The notes beneath the pieces were generated by a model. It was not told where the DNA came from, made no database searches, and worked only from the letters and a program-made list of their open reading frames with translations. A DNA stretch of 64,000 nucleotides, from assembly GCA_001692895.1 (NCBI GenBank), contig KV748229.1, positions 495,359 to 559,358 on the forward strand, read 5' to 3'. The translations under genes were made by a program, and so were the position numbers. Below are positions 1-11,295 of the stretch, piece after piece. Source of the DNA: Cenococcum geophilum 1.58. Lineage: Eukaryota > Ascomycota > Dothideomycetes > Gloniales > Gloniaceae. Positions within the stretch are counted from its first letter, which is position 1, and every line of letters starts with the position of its first letter.

Positions 1-353
1 TGACATCCTCCGCCCTACATCGTACTGAGGGACTCACTCTGCTCGACGAGCGCTTTGAGAAGATTGAAGAGGAGTACGCAGCCGAAGACTTCCCTGACGA
101 CGCTTCTATGGTCTCGGGAATGAGTAAAATGTCTGGGTTGAGCAAAATGTCAGGGATGTCGGGCATTTCTGGGACGAGCGAGGTGCCGCAGCTGCGATCA
201 GATTTCGACGGCATCATGGATGACTTTTTGGGAGGGTATTCTATGAGCGGGAGGAGAAGAGTGAAGAAGGGCGGGTATCAGACCGGGCTTGAGCAGCTGG
301 ATGAGATTAGGAAAGGGTTGGGACCGGCAAAAGTTAGGGCGCAGAAAGCATGA
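1..353 (+). CDS. LTV1: LTV1 family 40S ribosome biogenesis factor, C-terminal part (5' end outside window)
   Basis: The reading frame is open from base 3 to the TGA at 351-353, giving about 116 residues of a protein whose start lies off the left edge. The sequence begins with a Thr-Glu-Gly-Leu-Thr-Leu-Leu-Asp-Glu-Arg-Phe block, followed by an acidic stretch, a Met/Ser/Gly-rich linker (SKMSG repeats), an 'FDGIMDDFLGGY' motif and a basic tail. This order matches the C-terminal half of fungal Ltv1. In yeast, Ltv1 is an assembly factor that accompanies pre-40S ribosomes to the cytoplasm and is released after phosphorylation. The assignment rests on motif recognition only; the N-terminal part is not visible. 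Confidence 0.8.
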   Translation, partial: TSSALHRTEGLTLLDERFEKIEEEYAAEDFPDDASMVSGMSKMSGLSKMSGMSGISGTSEVPQLRSDFDGIMDDFLGGYSMSGRRRVKKGGYQTGLEQLDEIRKGLGPAKVRAQKA

Positions 354-1084
354 TCACGAGTTTTATTTGGTAGGGGCGTTTAAAGGGTTGAAGCGTAAGG
401 AGGACTGTGGCCGGATGGGAAAAGTGCCATGAAATTTGACATAGGGAGATGTGCAGCATGATATACCCGGATGACTGATAGAAATGGGACGAATTTGGAG
501 TTAAGATTAGGACAACAAAGGAATTGATGCAGGGAGGTCTGAAGGATAGTATCTACTCTGAGTAGGAAAGTTGAATTGAGTTACAAATGCTTCTAAAGTG
601 CTCCTCGCCATCCATCTGATTACAAAATTACTTCACTGACATGCCGAAACACTTCCCAGCATCTGATAGAAGCGAAAGCTGTTGGCGAATTCTGCGTATC
701 TATGCACTCATTCTGCATCACGGTATTTGTCGTATGTACACATATTATTAAGACTTTTCACCTTTAGTTCGCGCACCCGGACATTCCTCCGGCATACCCA
801 AGCAGTATTGCTTCTCCTGAGGAGTGTGCTTGAGTATCTCTTGGTAACCTTTGTGGCTGCAGTGTCCCGGACATTGCAGTGCTCGCCTACTCGCGGCCAG
901 AGTTCTTGCATGGTGATAATTACCATGCATTTCTTCTGATCGGAGGCGTGGAGTCAAGCACGGTTGGGTAGAGCTCCTTCACCCGTGAGACATGTCCACA
1001 TTCCATCTTACCTTCCGGCAATACTATAGCCGGTATCATGATGAAAAGACAGTGGTCTTGTGCTTTTGTCAACGTCTATATCTC
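354..1084. other. Intergenic region between convergent LTV1 and BET5
   Basis: No supported gene. The stretch holds the 3' flanks of two genes that point towards each other. Short open frames occur on both strands around 682-957 but have no family resemblance and overlap one another. Confidence 0.5.
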
Positions 1085-1716
1085 CTAGGCCGGAGTTGCA
1101 AAGGGGATTCTTACGACGAAGGAATCAAGCCCTCTTTCAAACAGCTCGTTTGCAACACCGATTCCTCCAGGATGTTCCACTGGGGACAATGGGTTCTTAA
1201 CCACATACTCGACGTATAAGCTTACCCATATCTGGTGAAGGGCTACTCGAAGATTGTTCTGCTTCGTATCTGTGAGCATGACAAACTTCATTCTCGTCGG
1301 AGTCTCGTAGTAGTGGAGCTTGTATTCGCCAGTCCGGTAGGAGAGGAAGCTGTGAAGGGCCAGAGCTGGTTAGCAGTGGGCATGCGAGACCAATTGCAAC
1401 TCATTTGCGCACCTATCGTCCTCTCCTCCCAGCTTCCGTACCATATTTCTGAGCGAGAATACCAGGCCGAATATTAGCTTGGCATCGTCTTCTTTCGACA
1501 GAGCTTTGCGGGTTGTGGGAACGTTGTCGCCATTGCTGGTAATGCTGGAGCCGGACTGCGGCCGCACACTTTTACCGCTCGAGGATATAGGTCTCGGAGT
1601 CCATCGCCTGGTATAGATGCACTCGGCTTGAGGGTTGTTAGTGACAGGCACTGGAGAGGTGAGGGAGACTGCGACGCACTATGTCGATCGAAGATATAGA
1701 AGGAATAGACGACCAT
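1085..1716 (-). CDS. BET5: TRAPP complex subunit Bet5 (TRAPPC1 orthologue)
   Basis: Three exons on the minus strand: 1716-1680, 1626-1413 and 1349-1085, with introns that start GTGCG and end in CAAG or CACAG. The spliced protein (about 170 residues) starts MVVYSFYIFDRH, continues TECIYTRRW, has a variable loop, then KLGGEDDSFLSYRT, YKLHYYETPT, and the hallmark block YVVKNPLSPVEHPGG. This is the longin-type fold of Bet5, a core subunit of the TRAPP tethering complexes that act as Ypt1/Rab1 exchange factor in ER-Golgi traffic. Both splice junctions restore conserved codons (His-Thr and Asp-Ser). The last residues (after DSFV) are uncertain because a GTAAGA follows directly and a further small exon is possible. 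Confidence 0.9.
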
Positions 1717-2091
1717 ATTGAGAGTGTTCGCAGGTGTAGACGGGCCGAGTAGATCCACCAATGTCTTCACTAGAATAGACGGTGGGTATGTAAAGCCTGG
1801 TGGGCGGTGGACACGCAACGTGGAAAAACAGTCCGGCCAAGCTTTGCCCAGCAAGTGGACCCTGTGCTCGTGAAAATGAGGGACCCGGCCAAAAAAAAGT
1901 GGGCACCATTGTTACTTCCAAAGCCAACAGCCCCCACCACCAACTCTCTCTTCGTCCAACCTCACTTCCCTCTGCTACCTAGAGATACCACTGCAGCTCT
2001 TGTTCATTTGCTCTGTTGAGCCACTTCTGCGCCGTTATATAACCCTGCACCTCATTTCTTCCTTATTTCATACTGACGTCGATCACACAAC
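1717..2091. promoter_or_regulatory. Shared divergent promoter region of BET5 and the CaMKK-type kinase
   Basis: About 375 bases separate the start codons of two divergently transcribed genes, so the region must hold both promoters and both 5' leaders. The right half is pyrimidine-rich (CT runs 1930-2090), as is common in fungal leaders. No specific factor site can be assigned. Confidence 0.4.
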
Positions 2092-5000
2092 ATGCCCCCC
2101 GCACCCCCGACGAAGCTTTTATCTACAGACAATATCCCCGGCATCCTTTCCCCAGACGACATCAGCTTGGCTGTGCCGTCTGCCGGAGAAGGTACTCGAC
2201 CGCCTACCGTCAAATACATGTAATGCTTTCCCTACTATAGCACTCTGAAAGCTATGACTCTAATCGAGAAACCCCCACTAGGTCAGCTCCAGCCTACCAG
2301 AGCCCCCTCCGACACCACCGCCGGGCAGCGTCCACCACAAGACAAGTCAAAGTCCGTAAAACCAAAACCACCCGGCCAAGCACACACCAATGAAATTGGG
2401 GATGAGAGGCAAATTGAGAAAGAAAAAAAAACATATAAATTAAACAAAACATAAGTTAGCAGCTCAGCTCTAACGTGTTGTTGGTGTCCGAGCAGGAAAC
2501 GCTCAACGCGCGCTCCGAGTACAGCAACAGCGAGGATGACGGCACCGCCCAGCACCGCATCAACCAGTACCTGATCAAGCAGGAGATCGGCCGCGGCTCC
2601 TTCGGCGCCGTCCACCTGGCCGTCGACCAGTATGGCCAAGAATATGTGAGGAATCCCACTTGGAATTAAAAGTACAACCGAAAGCTGCTTGCAGATAGGA
2701 CCTTTCCTCCATGTATGCGCGGGGTTTGATAATTGGGGACAGGCTTTTTTTTTCCTGTGTGGGGGCCGAAAAGTGACTTTATGCTGATTTTTTATGTGTG
2801 TGTGATAGGCGGTTAAAGAGTTCTCGAAATCGCGCCTGCGGAAGCGCGCCCAGTCCAACCTCCTCCGACGGCCAAGTGCGAGAAACAGACGTCAGGGCGC
2901 TCTGGCTGCGGGCCTGGGCTTCAATTCCCCTTTGCATCGACATTCGTCCTCGGACACCGATCCGAATAACTCGCTGGACCTGATAAGAGAGGAAATTGCT
3001 ATCATGAAGAAATTGAATCACCCAAATGTCGTATCCCTATTTGAGGTTCTTGACGATCCTGAAGAAGACTCCCTGTACATGGTCATGGAAATGTGCAAGA
3101 AGGGAGTAGTCATGCAGGTGGGTCTTGAGGAGCGAGCAGATCCATACGACGAGGAGAAGTGCAGATGCTGGTTCCGGGACATGATTCTTGGGTTAGAATA
3201 CCGTAGGTACCAGGGAATCTCAAGGGCACGGAGCTCCACTAAAACGCTTGCCTGGTATAGTACACGCTCAGGGCATAATACACCGAGATATCAAACCGGA
3301 CAACTGCCTCATAACCGATGATGACGTCCTTAAAATTGTCGATTTCGGAGTTTCGGAGATGTTCGAGAAGGAGTCGGAGATGCAAACAGCAAAATCGGCT
3401 GGATCGCCGGCTTTCATGCCCCCTGAACTTTGCGTTGCCAAACACGGCCAGGTGTCTGGGAGAGCTGCAGATATCTGGTCCATGGGTGTAACGCTCTACT
3501 GCCTGCGATTCGGCAGAATTCCGTTCGAAAAGAAGGGGGTGCTCGAGTTGTACGGCTCGATACGAAATGATGGCGTGGAGATAGGAGGCGACTGCGACGG
3601 AGACCTGAAAGATCTGTTGACAAAGCTGTTGGAAAAAGATCCCCAGAAACGGATAAAGATGGAAGAGATAAGAGTGAGTAGTCTGACCTAGGTATTAAAG
3701 CTTGTAGTATTGACTTTGGTGTAGGAACACCCTTGGGTCACGAAACGTGGAACAGATCCTCTCCTGCCCACCTCCGAGAACATCGCAATTATTGTCGAAC
3801 CTCCCACAGAAGAAGAACTCAACGCGGCCATTACAGGGAACATGGGTCATCTAGTAACAGTCGTGAGTTACCCTACCTAACCCCTTAAATATCCCTTCCG
3901 CCCGCACTCCCCCCTTCCTCCACCAAACACTCACCCCCTCTTAGGTCCGCGCCGTAAAACGCTTTAAACAGCTTCTCTTCAGACGCCGCCCCGAACTCAT
4001 GGAAGGCATCCTCGGCAGCGCCTCCCGCATCGTGCAACCACCCCTGTCAATGCGCAGCACATCGCGCTTCCGCAAATCGAAATCCCAAGACTCAGACGAC
4101 CGGCGCCCGCTCGAAGGAGTGTTGACGACCGAGGGCGTGCACCGCAACATCGAAATCTCGGACGCGGGCACGCGGCTGCCCGAGCACATCGATAAGATGG
4201 CCTTCCTGCAGTCGCAGTCGCAGTCGCAGGCGCAGGCGTCCGAGGCGCACCGCGGCAAGAACGAGGTTGACAGATACGCGGCCACGACGGCCGCGGCGCT
4301 AGAGCCGCACGCCGGCAGCACCACCGACGCGCCCCACGCCCACGTCCGCATCCTACACGAGAACTCCCCAGCGCCGCTCACACAGCAGCCGCAGCCGCAG
4401 CCGCAACCACAACCGCCGCAACAGCCGCAACAGCAACAGCAACAACAGCACCCTCCCCCTCAAACCCCGCAACAGCAACCACAACCGCAACCGCTCCCTC
4501 AGCTCGCCCAACCTCAGCCGCCCCGCACCGAATCCGGCACCCCCTCCCCCGGCAAAGGCCAAGCGCACGACCCGCTGCAGGACACGCTCTTCCTGCACAT
4601 CGGCACGGGCAGCGACGCCATCGACAGCTCAAACCCGGACCCGGACAACACGTCGCTGCAGCCGCCGGACGGGCCGATCGTCGTGTCCGAGTCGCCGTCC
4701 GCCGTCGATATCGACGTCTACGAGCGCGCGTACCAGGACGAGATCGCGCGGATTCTAGAGGCGCAGAAGAGGCGGGAGCGGGAGATGGGAATGGAGGAGG
4801 GCGATGGTGGTGCGGGAGAGGGCGAGAGAGTGGGAAGGGAGGGAGGGGATGGTACGGCGGGGAGGATGCGGCGCCCGACGCTGTACCTGACGCGTCGGGT
4901 TGAGGGCATTAAGGCGATTCGGGAGAACGAGTTCATTTTCGATACGGCGCGCTTGGGGAGGGAGGTGCCGAAGGTGGGGTTTGCGAAGTTGATCGAGAAG

Positions 5001-5138
5001 GCGAAGAGGGTGGGGGAGGGGGCGGGGGAGGGGGAGAGGGAGGGGCTCATTGCGAGGGGGTTGAGGGGGTTGAAGGAGGGGAGGGAGGGGGAAGGGGAGA
5101 AGGAGAAGGAGAAGGAGGGGGCGGGAGTGGCTGAATGA
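2092..5138 (+). CDS. cmkC: Calcium/calmodulin-dependent kinase kinase (CaMKK; CmkC/Ssp1-type) Ser/Thr kinase
   Basis: Seven exons: 2092-2219, 2282-2351, 2496-2645, 2809-3202, 3261-3673, 3725-3862, 3945-5138; every junction keeps the frame, giving about 828 residues. Kinase landmarks are the glycine loop GRGSFGAVHLA, the AVKEFSKSRLRKR lysine strand, an Arg/Pro-rich insert before the C-helix that is typical of CaMKKs, HRDIKPDNCL, the DFG block VDFGVSEMF, and a Pro-Pro-Glu in place of Ala-Pro-Glu. CaMKKs phosphorylate the activation loop of CaM kinases and of Snf1/AMPK in stress and nutrient signalling. The tail after the kinase has a Gln/Ser run, a long Gln/Pro tract and a Glu/Gly-rich end. The symbol follows Aspergillus usage and is by family resemblance. 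The start at 2092 was chosen because it is the first ATG in frame with the spliced exons. Confidence 0.88.
4381..4545 (+). repeat. CAG/CCG-type coding microsatellite (poly Gln/Pro tract)
   Basis: Inside the last exon of the CaMKK-type gene, imperfect CAG, CAA and CCG/CCT codons repeat for about 55 codons, giving alternating Gln and Pro. A shorter run of CAGTCG codons (Gln-Ser) lies at 4208-4230. Such tracts vary in length between strains. The antisense strand is open across it only because of the repeat. Confidence 0.8.
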
Positions 5139-6239
5139 GGGTTGGATAGGATAAGATGGATGGGATGAGAGGAACGGCTTTGGCTGCGGCTGGATTCCGT
5201 CACTTTTGCGGTACCTGGTCTCCACTACTCCTCTTGTCGCGCATACCTGCTGCGGGCTGGGTTGGGTTGGGCTGGTGGTGTGTATCATTTAAGAGAGAAT
5301 GCGCCTTACGAGCTGGTAGGCATTGGATATTTCTGTTTGCGGGAATATGACGTTGGGCGAGGAGGCTGGTGGATTTGGGATTGGTATCGGTATTGGCATC
5401 GGCATTGGTATTGGTATCAGTGTAGCTACTTCGGAATTGAAGTGCTCGACCATCTTGTGTCTGACTGTGTTGTTTGCTGATCCTACTGTTTGATCCTGCT
5501 GTGTTTGGTGTGCGAGGTTTGTATTTTTTGAAAGAGGGTTAAGAGGGATGGAAAAGGGCAGGGAGGTGATGGATGTGTTTGGCATTTTTGGGGTGGCCTT
5601 GTTCAAATGAGGGGAAGGGCGGGATGGTGCTTGCTGAAAAGAGTAGAATATGAATCAGGCATCTAAAAGGTAGTTAGAGAATGAGGGCTAAGAAAACATA
5701 GTAGACTTAAGATGCTTGAAATTCAGCGTCATTGATAAATTCATGAATTATATCTGGTGCCAGGAATATTTCTAAACCAAGTGCATAGGGTAAAGAAGTA
5801 GAATCAGAGCACAGTAAATGATTAATTCTGACCAAACTGGGAGATTGTTTCGGGACGCAGATCCAATTTCGCTGGTATTTCTCTAAGAGACTTGTGGAGT
5901 CCCTCATGGTCGCAACCGTTCTTAGGTCCGCACACGCCACTTCCGAAGTCCGGTCAGCCCCGTTAACGCTAATAGTGGGCGCTAATAAGCTAGATTAACG
6001 TCTTTATCGCCTGCGGAGGTCTGAATAGCAGTTCCACCGTCCTTATCTTACCGCGCAGAGGGTCAACAATGTGCTGGCGTCTATGACTAGGCGTAAGAAG
6101 GCTCTTCACACAATCTATAAGCATCTAAACCAACGCCAGGAGTACTAGAAGGCCTATAGATACTGCCGTTGATATTTAAGGCGTCATTTTCAGAGGTAAG
6201 TAAGGTCACGTGATAGCGATACTTGGTTAAAATCGGTAT

Positions 6240-6492
6240 CCCTTGCAACGGTAAAATGGGCCCTGCCGTTATCGATAAAGGCTAGCCAATTAGGTCAATA
6301 AGACTAAGGGCTTTGGGGCCATTTTTTAGCAATGCGATTAGGAGAAACCTTATATTAAGTCTTCCAAATAAGGTCCTTGTCAACTTTAGCGCGATTAAAA
6401 GGCATAGTAGTGGTGTAATTGATATAAGCGTTATTTGAAAACGGTTGTTCGCGCACGGGCCATCCACGCGCAGGACCTTACCGTTGCAAGGG
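6240..6492. repeat. Short inverted-repeat unit, possible miniature element remnant
   Basis: A perfect 15-bp inverted repeat, CCCTTGCAACGGTAA at 6240-6254 and its reverse complement at 6478-6492, encloses 223 bases. The enclosed DNA is AT-rich (RIP-like) and non-coding. The arms are short and no target duplication was found, so this may be a fragment of a larger element. Confidence 0.35.
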
Positions 6493-6826
6493 TTAAAGTA
6501 CGGTTAAGTCGATCGACCTGGCCGCACAGGCAGTTGAGTACCCCTACGGAAGTGGAGGGAACTGGTGAGATCGGGCAGAGTTCACCTGCCAGGTGGGCGA
6601 TTTTTGCCAAAATCGCGCAGTCTATTCTACTTTTGGCCTTACAATTGCGGCTGACATGAGGACTCCACCTGGCCAGATAGGGGCTCGACTTTCGGCTGCC
6701 AAGACCACCGGGGTCACTAAACGGACGACTCCCGCCAGGCGGATATTGGTCTGGGTGGCCCGTGAGCCACCAGGTGGCTTTTTTGACCGCCCGCCTGGGC
6801 CAATTTGACCTGGCCAAAAAAGGTTA

Positions 6827-6855
6827 CCAAACAAGCCCTCAACGGGCTCGTTTGG
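6827..6855. repeat. Small hairpin (12-bp stem, 5-base loop)
   Basis: CCAAACAAGCCC at 6827-6838 pairs with GGGCTCGTTTGG at 6844-6855 with one wobble or mismatch around a TCAAC loop. It lies just after a GCCACCAGGTGGC palindrome (about 6767-6779). Its function is unknown. Confidence 0.4.
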
Positions 6856-9707
6856 CAACAAGTGGCGCTGATGCAGAAAAGCCCCAGCGTTCGACAGCAC
6901 GCACATGCTGGCTGAAATCCACTTCTACACCGCAGCTGTCGAAACCATTAGTCATTCGAAAAATTCTAGCTGCCATTGAGTAGACGAGGTAACTCGAGAT
7001 AAACAACAAAAGATACACCGCTTTTGTTTGTACATTAGCGCTGGCGGAGCTGCTACCGGCGGGACGTGCGATTTGTCCTAGCGTAGTTGTTGCGGGAAGA
7101 GACGAGACGCTGACGCTTTTCTTCGGTGGCTGCCGTATTAGCATCTCAAAACTCATGTTAAGTGTTTGGTTGGAATAAGCTCTACGGTCAGGCGAACTGC
7201 TGATTAGAAAACAATAAAGGAGTGGTTTTTTTTCTTTTTCCCCAAAGCTAAAGCGTCTAAGAACTGCCTGAACAGGCAACTTCGTATATCTGCCTTGTTT
7301 TTTTCTCGTTCGGTGCATTGCATACTCCAGGCATCCTCGGCAGTGTTACCTCGATACGGTGGCTCGAGACGATCAGAGCGTGTGAGTATGATCCCGGAGA
7401 TAATCGTTCTGCAACCTGACCACATTCGACCCGGGTAGATGGGCCTGTGGAACGGGTGGTCGATTTGCGGAAGAAAAGTCGATCAGGAAGGGGGTATTCT
7501 GCGTGATGTTTCATCATAGTGGAGGGGATATAATGTTGAATGTTTTAAGTGGAGTAGGTGTTATGTATGCAACCTGCGGTTGAGGTGTTTCTGCTCCACT
7601 CTGTTCCTGGTATCGTCCTCCAATGATATCTGGGGTAAACTACACGGGCTCGCCGGATCAGCCTCGCGGCGGATGCGATGGAACACAATGGACGCGATGG
7701 ATGCGGTGGCTAGGTGGGTAATGAGAGAGTGATTTGCGGGGGCTGCTTATCTGGCGAGCTTGTCAATAGTAGTAGTACGGCTTAGTTGCGTATGGCGGAC
7801 GCGGAAGGCGGGAAGCTGAGGTAGAGAGTACCGGGAGAGCACTGGCGAGTACTGCTAGTGTAAACAGCTCATGCTTTGCTTGCATCGTCCCGGGATGCCG
7901 GTCTACTCGCCTGTCCGGGTCGCTTGTCTAGGACGTCCGTCAAACCCGCTATAGCGCCCACCAAAGTGCATCTCACGAAATTTCCAATTTCAGATGGGCA
8001 AAGTGGGGAACGGATATCGAAGTAAAAGTGCAACCCTGGCCAATCAACACGCATCGTGCCTATGGCTACTACGGCTGTTTACGTGCTCTGTGATCCCGAC
8101 TGGCTGGGCAGAACCAGCATCCCGGAATCGGGGAGCGGTAAGTGGTCTGTGTGGGAGGCTGCGGGAGACTGTGGGAGAGCGTGGGGGCTGTGGGAGTGCA
8201 TTGCAGTTCAAATAGAGACGGCGGTGCATCCGACCTTGCAGCAGCTCTGCAGCGCCTTTGCAGCAGCTTGCAGGGTGGAGAAGTCGAGTCGCATGCAGAT
8301 CCTCAAAGCTGAGGGATTTTTGACTGGCTCATCAGGAGCTTCCTGCCTCTGCTTTGCGCGCCGTTGGAAGGGAAGTTTGGTGATGACGAGCGAGTCCCGG
8401 GGCTGATGGAGAAGACCAAGCGACCTTCTTTCTCATGGGCTATGTCAGGCAGGCCAACGTCAGAGACGCGGCACACGTTATGCGACTAGTCGGCTGAACA
8501 GCATTCACGAGCAGGAGCTGATGGGCTTGTCCCCGAATTAGCAACCGGAGGAGCAGGAGCAGGAGCAGGAGCATCAAATAAGCAAGCAGTGAAGCAGCAA
8601 AGCAGCAAAGCAGCAAGACAGGGTGAGCGGATGTTGCATCATCTTCGCCTCTAACAATGGTGTGCGATGCTTATGCGTTGAGAGTACAGGGCGTTTGGTC
8701 TCGGCAGAAAGCTTGAGGAAGCGATATTGCAAGGGATTCCAGGCATGCACGTGGCTTCTCTAGACGCCTCTTTTGTTCTTGTTGCTCGCTTGCTCGTCAT
8801 GCGGAGTGAAAGGCCGGGTCCAATGGCGGCCAGAGAGATGAATGGGAGACTGCACAGCCAGACTGCACAGCCAGACGTCCTTCCCAGAAGTCCAAGAGTA
8901 CGCGGTGGCTGATGGGCCTGCTCTATACAGGACGCGAAAGGACGTGCGGTCGGATCGTAATAATAATCAGATCTGTTTGCAGCCTGACCTTCCTCTTCCT
9001 CTCTTTTTCCTCCGCTCGCGCTTGGAGTCAGTTTTCCCTGCTTCCACCAGAAAATAAGATTTATTAGAATCAGCTTAGTCTGTCTCCCATAATTTGTAAA
9101 TCGCGCAACAAGCCCGCAACACGAGCGGACCACCTGCGACCACCTGCGACCACCTGGGACCATCTGCGTTCGCCCCCGCAGCAATCATTCCCCTTCACCC
9201 TCCCACTATTTCCTATTTCTATCGAGTCCACCGTCACCACCACCACCACTACGCAAACCTCCCAAATTCGCATTATTTGAGAGTAATCTGTCAACTTTAC
9301 ATTTCTGTTACACCACCTCGCCCTCGTATCGCCCCGACCCCGGCGACACAGCCACACTCAACTCCAACCCAGCTTTCTAAACCATCCTCGCCGCTTTTGT
9401 CAGCAATATCGAATCTACGAGCCTCTCTCCGTACTGCCCGTCCGATGCCAAGGTTTTGCCATCGGCAAAATCTTGACGCTACCAGTATCAGCGACTCTTA
9501 CATACTGCGGGAGGCTTCTTTTTTCGCGTTGATGTCCAAGCACTAATTGTCACGTCGGCCGTTTTGTGGGTATTAAACCTTTCAACTCTGGGCTTTGCCC
9601 CAGCCGCGCGAGACTCCAGTCTCAACGGAACCACCACCAACCACCTTTTCCACGTTCAAAGCTTCTGTCTCAACACACTCGGCTGGGTCTCGCGATAACA
9701 TTAAAAA

Positions 9708-11295
9708 ATGGCTGCGACTGCCACCGACAAGCTTGCGAGCAGTCCCCCAAGCACAAGCCCCAAGACCATAACCTCACCCGTACGGTCCTCCTCTACCACC
9801 TCCTCGCTACTCTCACAGCTAGACGGCAACTTCTCGTTATCACCTCCGAAAAGCGCTGGCACAAACTCTCTGCAGTCTAATAACACCCCGGGCCTGAAGC
9901 CGAAGAAGCCGACAATGTCCTCGCGCATCAATGGCATGTTCACTCGAAAGGATACCGAGAGCAGAGACTCTGCACGAATAGCCCAGCCGGACAGGATGAT
10001 GGACAAGGGGATGAACGGTGCTTCGCCGGCGCCATCCATCGTCGGGCGGCCTCCGCTTACGCAACAGACGTCAACTACTGAGAAAAAACAGGCCGACAAG
10101 AAAAGCGGGGCTGACAAGAAAAAAGAAGCAACCCAACAACCCTACAGGCGTTTCTGGATCAATGAGGATGGCACCCACGAGCATCACCTAAAAGTGGGCA
10201 AGCGTCAGGAGACACTTTCGGATATGTTTCAGAATCTCATGACAGGCAAGAGGCGGGAGGGCAACCAGGACGAGCAGCCGCTAAGCTTAATGGCTAACTG
10301 GGCAGACGTTATGAGAAACGAAAAGGAAAAACTGGCAGAGGCAAAGAACACGGCCGACACCTCGAAAACTCTTGCGCAAAAGTACGGCAAATGCCAGGAG
10401 GTCGTTGGTCGTGGTGCTTTTGGCATTGTGCGGGTCGCCCACAAGACTGACGCCAAGGATCCGAAGCGCGAGCAGCTCTATGCTGTCAAAGAATTCAAGC
10501 AGCGACCGGGAGAGTCGGCGAAGAAATACCACAAACGTCTCACGGCCGAATTCTGTATTTCTTCGTCAATGGCCCATCCTAATGTAATCAATACTCTCGA
10601 TCTTCTTCAAGACGACAAGGGCTTGTATTGTGAGGTCATGGAATACTGCTCTGGCGGAGATCTCTACACTCTAGTTCTTGCGGCGGGGCAGCTCGATGTC
10701 ACCGAAGCCGACTGTTTCTTTAAGCAACTCATGCGCGGAGTCGAATATATGCATGAGATGGGCGTTGCGCACCGAGACTTGAAGCCGGAGAATCTCCTTC
10801 TCACCCAGCATGGCTCCATCAAGATCACCGATTTCGGTAACGGCGAATGCTTCCGCATGGCTTGGGAGAAAGAGGCCCACATGACCGCTGGACTTTGCGG
10901 CTCGGCTCCTTACATCGCTCCTGAGGAGTACGTCGACCAAGAGTTCGATCCTCGAGCAGTCGATGTCTGGGCTTGCGGTATCATCTACATGGCCATGCGA
11001 ACGGGCCGACACCTCTGGAGAGTCGCACAGAGAGGTGAAGATGAATTTTTTGACAGGTATCTCGAAGACCGTAGGGAAGAAGCCGGGTACAGGCCTATCG
11101 AGGTCTTGCGTAGGGTAAGCCATCCAACCCCATTCAGAGATTTCACCACTAATGCGGCGACAGCGTCAATGCCGTAACGTGATCTATTCGATTCTCGACC
11201 CGAATCCCGCGCGCCGTCTCACAGCCCACCAAATTCTGTTCTCGGAATGGGTTAAAGAGATAAAAGTTTGCCGTGCTGGCGACGAGGGCTTCTGA
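9708..11295 (+). CDS. HAL4: HAL4/SAT4-type Ser/Thr protein kinase (NPR1/HAL5 family)
   Basis: Two exons, 9708-11114 and 11164-11295, with a 49-base intron (GTAAGC...ACAG); 512 residues. The N-terminal 220 residues are Ser/Thr/Pro- and Lys-rich with a conserved block [15 protein letters not shown]. The kinase domain runs from about residue 225: [34 protein letters not shown], then [14 protein letters not shown] and [20 protein letters not shown]; the second exon supplies the helix with [12 protein letters not shown]. This architecture is that of fungal HAL4/HAL5 kinases, which in yeast stabilise plasma-membrane K+ and nutrient transporters and affect salt tolerance. Without the second exon the domain would lack its last helices, which supports the splice. 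Confidence 0.88.

Larger units (their letters stand above)
5139..9707. other. 4.6-kb gene-poor stretch in front of the HAL4-type kinase
   Basis: No gene with a recognisable family is seen on either strand. A hexamer-like GGTATT/GGCATT microsatellite lies at about 5376-5421. From 5940 to 6430 the DNA is more AT-rich and looks like a decayed repeat; inverted repeats there are listed separately. 8548-8620 holds short GCAGGA and AGCAGCAA runs. 9180-9707 is pyrimidine-rich with CACCAC repeats and is probably the 5' leader of the downstream kinase; it contains upstream open frames at 9277-9546 and 9566-9880, the latter overlapping the kinase start out of frame. Confidence 0.5.

Noticed and set aside
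4353-5288. Long antisense open frames under the CaMKK-type last exon
   Set aside because: They mirror the Gln/Pro and Glu/Gly low-complexity coding of the sense strand.
6767-6785. Palindrome GCCACCAGGTGGC followed by TTTTTT, like a bacterial terminator
   Set aside because: The surrounding genes are fungal nuclear genes with introns; no transcript end is implied.
8651-9184. 177-codon minus-strand frame before the HAL4-type gene
   Set aside because: No recognisable motif and it overlaps simple repeats (GGTCGCAGGTGGTC units at 9120-9165).
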